Shown here one piece after another: positions 52,685 to 62,487 of a DNA stretch of 64,000 nt. The translations under genes were made by a program, and so were the position numbers. Below the pieces are notes generated by a model. It saw nothing but the letters and a program-made list of their open reading frames with translations, was not told where the DNA came from and ran no database searches. The DNA is taken from the NCBI RefSeq assembly GCF_040892595.1, contig NZ_JBFRYB010000001.1, positions 248,001-312,000 of the forward strand, given 5' to 3'. The stretch is from Zhongshania sp. R06B22. GTDB taxonomy: Bacteria; Pseudomonadota; Gammaproteobacteria; Pseudomonadales; Spongiibacteraceae. Each line of letters begins with the position of its first letter. The stretch's first letter is position 1.

Positions 52685-55600
52685 TCACGCCTCGTCCAGT
52701 ACTAGCAATTGCTGGTGTGCTGGAAAATACAAGGCCGTGCTAATCGGGCATTCTACCCCAGTTGCGCGCAATGCTTGCTGGTAAATCGTCATTTTACTGC
52801 GATATCGCTCCGCCTGCTCTGCTAAAAAGCGCTGTAGATTACCCTTGGCCTTAGCTGTCTTGTAATCCACAATCCAACAGCGATCCTGATCGATAAAAAC
52901 TCGATCTAGAATCAAGGTTTGCCACTGCCCGCCAATCATTCTGCGAATGGTTTGCTCGCTGGCCTGCCACTGGTAACTGGCCAGAATCCACTGACCTTGC
53001 TCACAGTTCAAAGTATTCGCAACCAGCTCCATCACTCTCGCCACGCTGTCATCTAGACCCGGCTCAGGATGGCAGTGATGGCGCAAGCGCTGAGTAACTC
53101 CACCGCGAAGGCGGTCGTTATCCAACAGCCATTGTTCGCGATCATTACGCCGCCCCAAGCGCTCCATAAGCTCATGAAAAACAATCCCCACCGCGCGGTC
53201 TTCTATATTGTCTTCTAACACGGCGTTTTCCGTTTGACGCTGGGCGCGCTGCAAAGGTGATTCCGGCGGCATCGGTGGCTGCCATATCGGCTCGCTAACG
53301 ATCTGGAAGTCTCGCAGACGCGGCGCAATTGGTACCCGCAAGGGCGCGACAACATCGTCGACTTCAATGACATCAGCGCATTCAAAGCTATCACTAACAC
53401 TCGCCCACAAACGACTCAACACGCTGCCAGCGGTCGGGGCGACATCACCTTTACCATTTATTTTTGCCTGCCCAAACACATGTAGTTCGCGCCGGGCGCG
53501 AGTGAGTGCAACGTAGATCAATCGGTCAATTTCTTCGTCCAAGGCGCGGGCTTGGCAATTGCTCATATAGTCGTATAACTTTCCAGCAGCTGCATCTGCA
53601 CCGGACCGCTTGGGCTTGGGAGCAAAGATCATGTGGCCGCGCAGCCGCTGCCACGCGAGCAAGTCGCGATCAGCATTGCGACCGGATGCGCCGGTGCCCG
53701 GCAAAATCACCACATCAAATTCCAAGCCCTTGGATTTATGGATGGTCATCAGTTCTATATTACTGCTGGGCGGGGTGGCGTATAGGCGCTCTAGGGCACG
53801 CTCTAGCACTCTAATGTCTTCCAATAATCCGGCCGGCGCATACTCATCTAGAAGCGCCAATACCCGATCAATATCGCCTTGCTGATGCGGCTCGATACAG
53901 GCTGGGCCACCGAGTAAATACCATGCACTGCGTAGCGCCCACCGCAAATCTCGGCTCTGCGGGCAACTTTCCAGCCACGTCACGGTATCTCGCAAGTGAG
54001 TGAGTGCCTGCTTTCCGTCGTCGCTGAGCTCGCTGCAGTGCTCAATATTCATAATAGCGTCGCGAAGTAGGCCGCCAGATTCGCGCAGTAGCAGCAGGTC
54101 GTCCCAACTTAATCCCACAAAAGGCGCACGCACAACACGGGCCCAGGCGACGTTATCGGCCTCATGCCACAGCGCGCGCAGCAGGCCCATAAAATCCATT
54201 ACCGCGGGGGTCGCCGTCAAGCTGTCTATGTCTTGGCCGGAGAAGGTAATTCCCGCCGATTTTAAGGCCGGTACAATATGTTTTAAGTGACCGCGGTTGC
54301 GAACCAATATCGCCACTGACGAGTTCTTAGCAGTTGCGATGTCGCTGGCTTGGACCTTCTGAATTAAGGCCACAATTTCCTGCGCCTCGGCTTGCCCTAC
54401 GCTCAGCTTAGCATCGACTTTCTGTCCCAATACTTGGGGGTGAATACACACTTCACCGTCATTATCACGCTGGGGCAGTGCCGCCTCGTAGTAACGGCCG
54501 CGATCCGTAAATAGAATTTTGAAGCAATCGTTTACCCAATTCACCAAATCCGGCGACGACCTGAAATTAGCAGTTAGCTGCAAGGGCATCAGGGTTTTAC
54601 CGGCGAAACTACCGCGCTGCAGCAACTCATCAAACAAACTGACTAGGCTGCCGCGAAAGGCATAAATCGATTGCTGTAAATCGCCACAGAAAAATACACT
54701 GCGGCCATCGTCTTCTTCCCAGCCTTGGCATAAGGCCTCAAGCAATTCGATCTGACTAACCGAGGTGTCCTGCATTTCGTCGACTAGAATATGCCGAACA
54801 CGATCTTCCACCAACAGCGCGTCACCAATCACTTCGCCGTGCTCGGCACTCAGAGCGGTGATAGCACGCTGCGCTATCTCGCCAAAGTCGACACCCCCTT
54901 TATGCTCAAAACTCAGCCGCAGATGTGCCAGCAAATACGCGAGGGCAATTCGAAAATGCCCCACCAGCTCGCGGCTACTGGCCGGCAAATACGGCGGCGG
55001 CAAGTTGGCAATACTGGCCAAATACAGCGACGCTGTTTCAAATAAACCGTCGTCCTCCAAACCCTTAAGCCAACTCTTGGCCTCAGCGGTGCCAGCTTGA
55101 CCCGCTTTTAGACCCGCATAATTTAAGGAGCGCGGTTTATATAGCTCACCCTTGCCACTGAGCATGGCCGCAGCCAATTGTTGCAGCAACTCAAAATCTG
55201 CAATACCGAGCTGCTCACTACTGCGTAAATCCGCCGCCCAAGCATGCGCTTCATTTGATCCCGACGACGCGACAAATGCCGTTATCAGCTGGTCAACATC
55301 TAATTCCTGCAAGGCCTCCCACGCTGGCTCAAACTGAGCTGCCACTTCTTCGGCCAAAGCCGCTTCCATTACATCGAGATCGCCACTAATAACATCTCGC
55401 AACCATTGGTCGCGCTTTGACAGCAGGGCCGACAGTAAGGGCAGCAATGTCTCTATGCGATTGCTGCCGTAGGCCAATAAGCTTTGCAGGGCGACGGCAA
55501 GGGCAGGGGGGCAATGACTCTCGTCTAACTGCCTAAATAAACTGAGAATTGCCTCGCGATATAATGCCTCGGCATCGGTGACGGGCACCGCCGCGCCAAG

Positions 55601-56044
55601 ACCTGACAGCAAGGGTAAACGCCTCACCAAGCTGCCACAAAGACTATCAAAGGTGGTGATCCGCAAGCGGGCACTGTTCTTGAGTAAGTGCCAATGATTT
55701 AGCGCGTCTTTCTCTAGTACTTTAAATACTGCCTCCCGAATATCATGCTCAAACCCGCTAGCAAGCAGAGCGAGTTTCTCGCCTTTTGCCACATTCGCCA
55801 GGGCCTCAGCACCGTCTTGTAATGCAGAGATAACCCGCTCTTTTATTTCGCCCGCGGCCTTATTGGTAAAGGTAATTGCGACCACAGTTTCCGGCTGGTC
55901 AACCGCGAGCAAGCAGTGTAAATAACGAAGTAATAATACCCCGGTCTTCCCTGAACCGGCAGGCGCTCGCACTAATACCGAGCGGCGGGGATCAACGGCC
56001 AGCTCGCGCTGCGCTTGATCGGGCGGACGAGGATACTGGCTCAT
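52685..56044 (-). CDS. UvrD-type helicase-nuclease, AddA/RecB-like
   Basis: 1119 residues. The N-terminal superfamily 1 helicase has Walker A RAPAGSGKTG (about residues 25-34), TFTNKAAGEIKERV, VDEMQDTS, GDLQQSIYAFRGS, TANFRSSPDLV, MTIHKSKGLEFDVVILPG and VALTRARRELHVFG. The C-terminal RecB-type nuclease has IVDYKTAK near residue 1060. With the overlapping upstream gene it forms an AddAB-like pair for double-strand-break end processing. The gene starts inside the ATGA overlap with that gene. Confidence 0.92.
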   Translation of the reverse strand: MSQYPRPPDQAQRELAVDPRRSVLVRAPAGSGKTGVLLLRYLHCLLAVDQPETVVAITFTNKAAGEIKERVISALQDGAEALANVAKGEKLALLASGFEHDIREAVFKVLEKDALNHWHLLKNSARLRITTFDSLCGSLVRRLPLLSGLGAAVPVTDAEALYREAILSLFRQLDESHCPPALAVALQSLLAYGSNRIETLLPLLSALLSKRDQWLRDVISGDLDVMEAALAEEVAAQFEPAWEALQELDVDQLITAFVASSGSNEAHAWAADLRSSEQLGIADFELLQQLAAAMLSGKGELYKPRSLNYAGLKAGQAGTAEAKSWLKGLEDDGLFETASLYLASIANLPPPYLPASSRELVGHFRIALAYLLAHLRLSFEHKGGVDFGEIAQRAITALSAEHGEVIGDALLVEDRVRHILVDEMQDTSVSQIELLEALCQGWEEDDGRSVFFCGDLQQSIYAFRGSLVSLFDELLQRGSFAGKTLMPLQLTANFRSSPDLVNWVNDCFKILFTDRGRYYEAALPQRDNDGEVCIHPQVLGQKVDAKLSVGQAEAQEIVALIQKVQASDIATAKNSSVAILVRNRGHLKHIVPALKSAGITFSGQDIDSLTATPAVMDFMGLLRALWHEADNVAWARVVRAPFVGLSWDDLLLLRESGGLLRDAIMNIEHCSELSDDGKQALTHLRDTVTWLESCPQSRDLRWALRSAWYLLGGPACIEPHQQGDIDRVLALLDEYAPAGLLEDIRVLERALERLYATPPSSNIELMTIHKSKGLEFDVVILPGTGASGRNADRDLLAWQRLRGHMIFAPKPKRSGADAAAGKLYDYMSNCQARALDEEIDRLIYVALTRARRELHVFGQAKINGKGDVAPTAGSVLSRLWASVSDSFECADVIEVDDVVAPLRVPIAPRLRDFQIVSEPIWQPPMPPESPLQRAQRQTENAVLEDNIEDRAVGIVFHELMERLGRRNDREQWLLDNDRLRGGVTQRLRHHCHPEPGLDDSVARVMELVANTLNCEQGQWILASYQWQASEQTIRRMIGGQWQTLILDRVFIDQDRCWIVDYKTAKAKGNLQRFLAEQAERYRSKMTIYQQALRATGVECPISTALYFPAHQQLLVLDEA

Positions 56045-58719
56045 TGAGCATCCTCCTCAATACTTAAATCTCGCAGCAAAGGCAGCAAAAAAGTATTAAA
56101 GCCACGACTGTGATTTTGACTAAAGTCATGTTCAATATTTCCCGCCAAAATACCTACCGCCATATCTTGTAGCGCGGTCGACCAAGCCTCTAATTCCGCC
56201 TGCCATTTTTCAGGACTATCAACGTCATTACTATGGGGTTTCTTAGCCACCACACTGCTAGCCCAATTGCTGCGCATATGAATTTTTAAATCATCCGGGC
56301 TTTTAAGCTGCGCTAACATCACACCGTCGAGCTTTGCCATCCCGTCCTTCTGCGCCAGCACATAAATGGGAAGCTGAGGCTCTGTTAAATTATCGACACT
56401 GAGGGAGCGGCCATCGATGGTGCCGGTTTTGTAATCTATAACCAAACGCTTATCGCCAATCTTATCGACGCGATCCATACGAATTCTGAGCGGAATACCC
56501 ATCAACTCACTTTCCACTAATTGCTCGGTAGACAACACGTCAAAGTCTTCTATGCGTGGTCGCTCATTTTTATCCATCCACGCGCAAACCAAGGTGATCA
56601 CTCGTTCTTTTTCAATACTAAGTAGCGACTCGCCAAAACGGGCCACACTGAGCTCCGGATTCTCTAATGCACGCTCGCAACTCGCTCTTACTAATGCCTC
56701 TAATTGCAGGTCGCTACAGGCGTCTAAGGCGACTTTAGTCTGCAATTCTTCCCAGACATACTGCATAGTGTCGTGAATCAAAATACCCTGTATGCGATGA
56801 TCTAAGCCCTCAGCGGCGACCGGAAATTCGCGCAAATTTAATCGATATTTTAAAAACGCAAAGAATGGACTACTCGCATACTCTTTAAATAAGCCCGTGC
56901 CACCGCGGACTGCAGCGCGCTGCTCAGGGTTAACTGCTCTGACGTTATCGGCAGCCGGCATAGCCACGCGGCCCTGCGCCATATATTGGTTTGCGCCAAG
57001 CCACACATCGTCATCAATATACTCGCTTAACAAGGTACATGGCCCCAACGGACTACCCACTTCATTCTCTCTGCAGTGGCTGACATGCACTTCTGGAGAA
57101 GACTTTAACAGGCCGCGCAACACCTGTTGATCGCGCTGTAAGCACAAGCCCGGATCACTATTGGCGTAGTTAGCACGCTGCTGCAGTTCTAGGGGCAAAA
57201 ACGGAGAAGGCTCTACCCGACGCGGCAGGGCGTTATCATCCAAGCCCATTATCCAAACCCCATCGAACTTCAAGCCAAGCGCATCATCGTAAGACATAAC
57301 CCGCACTGGGCAAGGCCATTCCCGCGCGACCGAAAATCGCTTAGTACTCAAAATATGTTGCAACCATGACAGGGCGGTGTCGTGATTGATTTCGCCCAGC
57401 TGACGATCTAGTGCGCGGAACACATCCATGGCCTGACTAAAACCACGGCGACACTGCTCCACAACCACGTCATCATCACTAGCATTGGGCCAAGAAGCGG
57501 TCAGCAAAAGTTGATCGAAGAATCGTACCCAAGAGGAGGGGAGTTGCCGCGCAGGCATACTTTTAAGCATCGCTTCTAGATCATGTAAAAAGTCACTAAC
57601 GCCGGGCTCCTCTTCCTCAAATTTGCGCGCCAGCGAAATCGCATTGCGCAAACTAGTTTCTGGACTTAGATAATCTCGCCAACGGAGGTCTAAACTAGCC
57701 CTTATGCTCCGCGATTCTGGCCAGCCCCGCACGAAACGAGATCGCAGAATGCGGCTAAGTTGCTCTAGCGGCAACGCTCTGCCGCTAAGGGAGATTAAAT
57801 CCCAGGCCGATTTTATCAGCGGGTAAGACAGCAGTGTTTCACTACCCTCAAATACCCAGGGTTCACGCACCTCGCTATTCGCCGAGGGGAACAAACCACT
57901 CGGATAAAATTGACGCTGCAATACATTGTTTAGTGGTGCTTGATAACGATTCATATCCGGCACTAAAATCGCAAACAATGAATCTTGTAAAGGCTTTTGA
58001 AGACTGGTGCTTACCTCAAACTTAGCTCTTAACCACGCCGCCACCGCTTCGCACTCTTGACCTATTTGCGCAACAGAACTAAATCTGGGCGGAGTGTCGC
58101 CAAGCTGCTCATCAAGCAGTGTCATCAGGCTTGTTTTATCAGCACAGCGCCGAATAAATGCCTGAGCAGCAGGGCTAAGTTCAAGGCCCTCGCTAAGTAC
58201 TAATTGATCAGGAAGATCAATACCTGAGGTATTAAGCACCTCACTTAAATGCGCTGGCAATTGCTGGCCGCTGAGTGCCAACTGAGAATCTAATTTAGCC
58301 TGCATGCTACGCTGCCAATGATAAAAAGCCTGATATTCCGCTGAAAAACGATAATAGTCTTCATCACTACTGAGCTGGTATTGCGCATGCAGCTGAAAGG
58401 CGTCCACAAACTGGCGGGTGATCGCCATACTATTTAGGCAATCTTTAGGGAAGAACTCGCTTTCCTCGATGATCTCTCTGGCTAAGGCGAGCAGCTGAAT
58501 TGGCCGCAACACTTGTTTGGAGGGGAAGGTGGCATCCCAGGATTCTGCCAGCCACTGATCGACAGGCATTACTGTAACAGTCTCAATAAATGCTTGATCA
58601 TGACTGCCGCGCAAGTGCGCGACCCGGTCCCGGCATTGCCGGGCACTGGCGTCACTAGGCATCAAGACAATGCTGTGCCCCTCACAGCTTAACAGCGTCG
58701 CCAATTCTATTGATACCAC
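56041..58719 (-). CDS. PD-(D/E)XK nuclease, AddB-like DNA repair protein
   Basis: 892 residues matching the long 'probable DNA repair protein' family found beside RecB/AddA-like helicases. The N-terminal part is an inactivated helicase-like region (no Walker A). The C-terminal nuclease has HRIQGILIHDTMQYVWEEL, the conserved ESELMGIPLRIRMDRVD and LVIDYKTG (about residue 760). The GTG start is preceded by AGGA. Translation is coupled to the helicase gene by a 4-nt overlap. I see no AddB-type four-Cys iron-sulfur signature. Confidence 0.88.
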   Translation of the reverse strand: MVSIELATLLSCEGHSIVLMPSDASARQCRDRVAHLRGSHDQAFIETVTVMPVDQWLAESWDATFPSKQVLRPIQLLALAREIIEESEFFPKDCLNSMAITRQFVDAFQLHAQYQLSSDEDYYRFSAEYQAFYHWQRSMQAKLDSQLALSGQQLPAHLSEVLNTSGIDLPDQLVLSEGLELSPAAQAFIRRCADKTSLMTLLDEQLGDTPPRFSSVAQIGQECEAVAAWLRAKFEVSTSLQKPLQDSLFAILVPDMNRYQAPLNNVLQRQFYPSGLFPSANSEVREPWVFEGSETLLSYPLIKSAWDLISLSGRALPLEQLSRILRSRFVRGWPESRSIRASLDLRWRDYLSPETSLRNAISLARKFEEEEPGVSDFLHDLEAMLKSMPARQLPSSWVRFFDQLLLTASWPNASDDDVVVEQCRRGFSQAMDVFRALDRQLGEINHDTALSWLQHILSTKRFSVAREWPCPVRVMSYDDALGLKFDGVWIMGLDDNALPRRVEPSPFLPLELQQRANYANSDPGLCLQRDQQVLRGLLKSSPEVHVSHCRENEVGSPLGPCTLLSEYIDDDVWLGANQYMAQGRVAMPAADNVRAVNPEQRAAVRGGTGLFKEYASSPFFAFLKYRLNLREFPVAAEGLDHRIQGILIHDTMQYVWEELQTKVALDACSDLQLEALVRASCERALENPELSVARFGESLLSIEKERVITLVCAWMDKNERPRIEDFDVLSTEQLVESELMGIPLRIRMDRVDKIGDKRLVIDYKTGTIDGRSLSVDNLTEPQLPIYVLAQKDGMAKLDGVMLAQLKSPDDLKIHMRSNWASSVVAKKPHSNDVDSPEKWQAELEAWSTALQDMAVGILAGNIEHDFSQNHSRGFNTFLLPLLRDLSIEEDAQ

Positions 58720-58774
58720 AGAAAAATCCTTTTACTATTATAAAAAAATTAAAAATAAAATATGTAAAAACTAT

Positions 58775-59029
58775 TTATCTTGCAAACGTTGTAGGCTTCT
58801 CAATCTCATACAGTGCATCGCTGATATCAGCCAACTTATCTTCCATTAACATTTTTGCATCATTTAAACCGCGATTATAAAAATACGCTCCTACTTCTTC
58901 AGAAAAGAAGTCTGTTAAAAATTCTGCATCGAACTTCCCAATATCCTGATGCAGCTCATCTTCAAAATAGCGTTGCACCTTGGCAATAATCGTGTCTTTC
59001 TCTTCTTTAGAAAATTCAATAATGGCCAT
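58775..59029 (-). CDS. DUF2164 family protein
   Basis: 84 residues, cytoplasmic, acidic. IIEFSKEEKDTIIAKVQRYFEDELHQDIGKFDAEFLTDFFSEEVGAYFYNRGLNDA is the DUF2164 signature. Function is unknown. It sits 55 nt upstream of the AddB-like gene and 62 nt downstream of the flavoprotein gene on the same strand. Confidence 0.88.
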   Translation of the reverse strand: MAIIEFSKEEKDTIIAKVQRYFEDELHQDIGKFDAEFLTDFFSEEVGAYFYNRGLNDAKMLMEDKLADISDALYEIEKPTTFAR

Positions 59030-59091
59030 TCCATCTCCGTATAATTTTTATAAGACTTAACATCGCTAATATTAGCGATGCGATACTATTA

Positions 59092-60336
59092 TTATTCACT
59101 AGTGGCTTTACGCGCTAAGGCTGCTTTCGCCGCCCAAACTGCGGTGGCAAAACATGCTGTTAATAAGTAGCCTCCGGTGGGGGCCTCCCAGTCCAGCATC
59201 TCTCCCACGCAATAGGTATTTGGGCGCTGCATTAACATCAGCTTATCATCAATGGCGCTAAAACAAATTCCGCCATCGGTACTAATTGCTTCATCTAATG
59301 GGCGAATTGCTGTAATCGTCTGGGGCAAATTTTTTATTAGCACTGGAAGGCCGTCTAGATCCGCCATTTGCGCTTTACTAGTTAGAGCCTTGAACATCGC
59401 AAGCTTATTTCCGACCAAACCACATTGCTTACGTAGAACATTGGCGAGTGAATCTTTGGGCCGGCGCTTAGCGATTGCTGCCTGTAATTTTTCCAGCGAA
59501 CGATCTGGGTCAAGGTCCCAATATACTGTGCACTCGCCACGCTGTTCTATCACATCGCGCATGGCAGCGGATATACCGTATACGGGACCACCTTCAATAC
59601 CGTAGGAGGCGATGACCGCGTCGCCGCGCTGGCGCCATTCCACACCGCGGTTATCACAAACCGATACCGCAATTAATTTCAGTGGTGAGCCACTATAGTT
59701 GCTTAGAATATCGGCCGACCAAGGGTATTCAAATCCACAATTGCTGGGTCTGAATTCTTGGCAGCTAGCACCCGCCGCTTTAAATTTCGCCAGCCAATGT
59801 CCGTCAGAACCCAGGGCTGACCAACTGCCACCGCCCAAGGCAAAAAAAGTCATCTCTGCTTTTACGGTTAGGAGTTTATCAGGGCCTTGAATGCGTAGAT
59901 TGCCGCTATCGTCCCAATCTAGCCAACGATGACGACTGTGAATACGTACGCCATTATCACGTAAACGACGCAACCATCGCCGCAGCAACGGTGCCGCCTT
60001 TTTCTCCACAGGAAAAACCCGTCCAGAACTACCGACAAAGGTTTCTACATCTAATCCGGCCGCCCAATCGCGCAGATCATTTGCGGTAAAACTATCTAGT
60101 ATCGGCTTTAGCAAAGGCGCCTTATCACCGTAGCGATCAGTAAAATCCTGCCAGTCTTCATTGTGGGTTAGGTTTAGGCCGCCAATACCGGCCCGCAGAA
60201 ACTTTCGGCCGACGGTGGGCATTGCATCATAGAGATCGACAAGCACGCCCGCTTTACTCAACTGTTCCGCAACCATCAGGCCCGCTGGGCCGCCGCCGAT
60301 AACGACAGCGCTGAGGTGGACAACAGAATCAGGCAT
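59092..60336 (-). CDS. HI0933/BaiN-like FAD-dependent oxidoreductase (TIGR03862 type)
   Basis: About 414 residues from the ATG at 60336; the TTG at 60366 is the only longer start. Rossmann FAD motif VVIGGGPAGLMVAEQLSKAG, then RKFLRAGIGGLNLTHNED, GRVFPVEKKAAPLLRRWL, FFALGGGSWSALGSDGHW and a C-terminal CVGEMLDWEAPTGGYLLTACFATA. It matches the HI0933-like flavoproteins related to BaiN. The physiological substrate is unknown. Confidence 0.9.
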   Translation of the reverse strand: MPDSVVHLSAVVIGGGPAGLMVAEQLSKAGVLVDLYDAMPTVGRKFLRAGIGGLNLTHNEDWQDFTDRYGDKAPLLKPILDSFTANDLRDWAAGLDVETFVGSSGRVFPVEKKAAPLLRRWLRRLRDNGVRIHSRHRWLDWDDSGNLRIQGPDKLLTVKAEMTFFALGGGSWSALGSDGHWLAKFKAAGASCQEFRPSNCGFEYPWSADILSNYSGSPLKLIAVSVCDNRGVEWRQRGDAVIASYGIEGGPVYGISAAMRDVIEQRGECTVYWDLDPDRSLEKLQAAIAKRRPKDSLANVLRKQCGLVGNKLAMFKALTSKAQMADLDGLPVLIKNLPQTITAIRPLDEAISTDGGICFSAIDDKLMLMQRPNTYCVGEMLDWEAPTGGYLLTACFATAVWAAKAALARKATSE

Positions 60337-60406
60337 GCTACAGACTCGAACAAAGACAGAGCCCAAGATTGTACCGCAATCAGGTCGCCATTAAGATCAG
60401 CTGGGC

Positions 60407-61264
60407 TTACAAAGTAATGTCATCGATGCGCGCCGGACCTACGGTGGCTTCTGAACGCCACAAGACACGAGATATTGATAAACCGAAAAACGCGCCGCTG
60501 TTTTTGCGGAACAAGGGACTGTCGTTAAATGCCACATCGTGCAGATCGTAATAGCCAAGACGGACCGATGTGCGCCAATTTTGATCCAGCTTCATTGTCA
60601 CAAAACTACTCACGCCCACACTGCTATATCCGCGCTGGCCCCGATACTCTGGCCGCGTGACGGTAGCAAATTGTGACGCCACCCCATAAAAATGATCGTG
60701 GTAGGCCCTGTTTGCGTAGCGCAACTCTAAAGAGCTTCCCAGTATATAGCGCTCGCCAAAGTGACGACGCCAGCGCAGTTCAGGGTTAAACAGCCAGCCT
60801 TCATAGTCCAATACTGGGAAATCATCGGTCACCAACAAGGCGCGCAAGTTGAAGCGCAACTGCAGCTTTTGATCTGCCTCGTCGATAAATTTTAAACGCA
60901 GTGAAGGCCCAAATTCCACGCTTATACCCAAATCATTCATACCTTCTCGAGCGCGGTTGTCTTCGCTATTAACCGATAGACTGCCTCCCGCAGAAACATC
61001 CAAATCCCAACGCTTACCTTTAAATAACATGCCGCGCAAACCATCGCGGCCCGCCCTGATGCGACTACCGCGATAAATCACACTTGGATAAGGTAAGACT
61101 AAACTTCGATTTTGATCCGAGCCGGGGTAGTCGGGAAAACTAGCCGCGGCCAAGCCGGCGCCCAGCTCCCATTTTGGCAGGCGCTCAACATCATCCGCAT
61201 AAGCACTCGTGGATACTAATGCCAGCACCTGTAGTAACAACAGTATTCGCAAGATATATGTCAT
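60407..61264 (-). CDS. MipA/OmpV family outer-membrane protein
   Basis: About 285 residues from the ATG at 61264 (AGGAAAG upstream). Signal peptide (YILRILLLLQVLALVSTSAYA), then MipA/OmpV text: WELGAGLAAASFPDYPGSDQNRSLVLPYPSVIYRG, DLDVSAGGSLSVNSEDN, and strands ending in a terminal pattern. MipA is a scaffold linking lytic transglycosylase MltA to PBP1b in E. coli; most family members are simply outer-membrane barrels. 70 nt downstream of the flavoprotein start on the opposite side. Confidence 0.9.
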   Translation of the reverse strand: MTYILRILLLLQVLALVSTSAYADDVERLPKWELGAGLAAASFPDYPGSDQNRSLVLPYPSVIYRGSRIRAGRDGLRGMLFKGKRWDLDVSAGGSLSVNSEDNRAREGMNDLGISVEFGPSLRLKFIDEADQKLQLRFNLRALLVTDDFPVLDYEGWLFNPELRWRRHFGERYILGSSLELRYANRAYHDHFYGVASQFATVTRPEYRGQRGYSSVGVSSFVTMKLDQNWRTSVRLGYYDLHDVAFNDSPLFRKNSGAFFGLSISRVLWRSEATVGPARIDDITL

Positions 61265-61386
61265 ATACTTTCCTGTGCTCAACGTGATTAGACCAGCGCA
61301 AAAAAATTGCAAGGTCGGAGCTAAATTAAACACGCTTTAAAAACAAGTTTAGGGCAACAGGGAATTAAGCCGTATTACCGACGCTA

Positions 61387-61833
61387 TTATCTTGCAGCCA
61401 CTTTTTCCTTAAAGCTTGCCGGCACTTCACATACCGATTTGCTGCTGTAGTCAAAAAACAGCATAGTATTGCGGAGCCTGGCGGTTTCAATATTCTTACT
61501 TACATTAAATAGGCGGAAAACCAAGTCGAAACTCTTGGCGCTAAAGTTTACTGCCGCCACATCAATACGTAAGCGATCGCCGTAGTCGGTTTCAGTAATA
61601 TACGCAATTTCCGAGTGGGCCATAATCAAACCCGCCTCTTCAAATGCGGTTGCCTGCTCATAACCTAGGGCAATCACGAAGCGAAGCTGGCCTTCAATGG
61701 CGATGGCGGGTATGCGATCTGCCGCAAGATGGTTTGCCACATTTACATCGGAATACAGGACCGTATACTCCGTGCTGAACTGGAATCGTTGCGGTAATTC
61801 TATGGTTTTTCTGGCCAAGGTAGGCACTTCCAA
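61387..61833 (-). CDS. hot-dog fold acyl-CoA thioesterase (4HBT-like)
   Basis: 148 residues. The 4HBT pattern: FQFSTEYTVLYSDVNVANHLAADRI with the catalytic Asp in SDVNVANHL, EGQLRFVIALGY, EAGLIMAHSEIAYITETDYGDRLRIDVAAV. It presumably hydrolyses acyl-CoA; the chain is unknown. The only long start is a TTG at 61833. A downstream TTG with GGAAG upstream (about 61818) is an alternative, so the exact N-terminus is uncertain. Confidence 0.82.
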   Translation of the reverse strand: MEVPTLARKTIELPQRFQFSTEYTVLYSDVNVANHLAADRIPAIAIEGQLRFVIALGYEQATAFEEAGLIMAHSEIAYITETDYGDRLRIDVAAVNFSAKSFDLVFRLFNVSKNIETARLRNTMLFFDYSSKSVCEVPASFKEKVAAR

Positions 61834-62487
61834 GTGATGAAGGGATATTGCGCTAAGAACCTCGATTCTACAGAACCGCGACTATATTTGCCTAGTCTAC
61901 CGGCTTATCCGCTTAGATGTACCCATTGCAAGCAAAGCTAGAGGTTAGTTTTTGCAGAGGAAGAAAAAACTAAGGTTTCATCACCCGCTCGCGCGCTTAG
62001 GGCTGCTTATCGAGCTGCGGAATACCACCGGGAATCTAAAACCAATCCTGCTTTTAGCTCAACCAAATATGGGCTTGCGACTGCAGAACACCAGCGTCCG
62101 GTAAGTTGCTGGCCTTGTGCTTAGTCAATCTGGACTGATTATGATGGTATTTTAGTCGTCCGATTGCTCAGAGATCGTTTTTTTGCAGCAAGAGCGGCAG
62201 CCATCTATATTATTATCTAAGACCTTATTACGAATATATTATGCTGGCGGACAGTTTAAGTCAGACCTTTGTTTTACGCACAGATATTCGTGGACCAGCA
62301 AGCCAATTACTACACTTCTTCCAATCAGAGACTATATCCTAGAGTACAGTGAGTTTTTGACAATTTGGTTCCTTAGATACGCTGAAAAAGAAGGTCATGT
62401 GTTGGATCATAAAGTTGCAGTCATTTTTGCTGCTAGCATCTTCAGAAAAATACCTTATCCACGCTAAGGTAGAGATAGGACGACCGT
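61834..62487. other. long stretch without a supported gene
   Basis: About 650 nt. A 94-codon open frame at 62183-62467 begins with TTG, lacks a ribosome site and has no recognisable or membrane/signal pattern, so it is not called. The left part has stop-rich frames. This may be decayed sequence or a regulatory region for the DUF3047 gene. Confidence 0.4.

Noticed and set aside
62183..62467. 94-codon open frame
   Set aside because: TTG start, no ribosome site, no recognisable pattern; likely chance.
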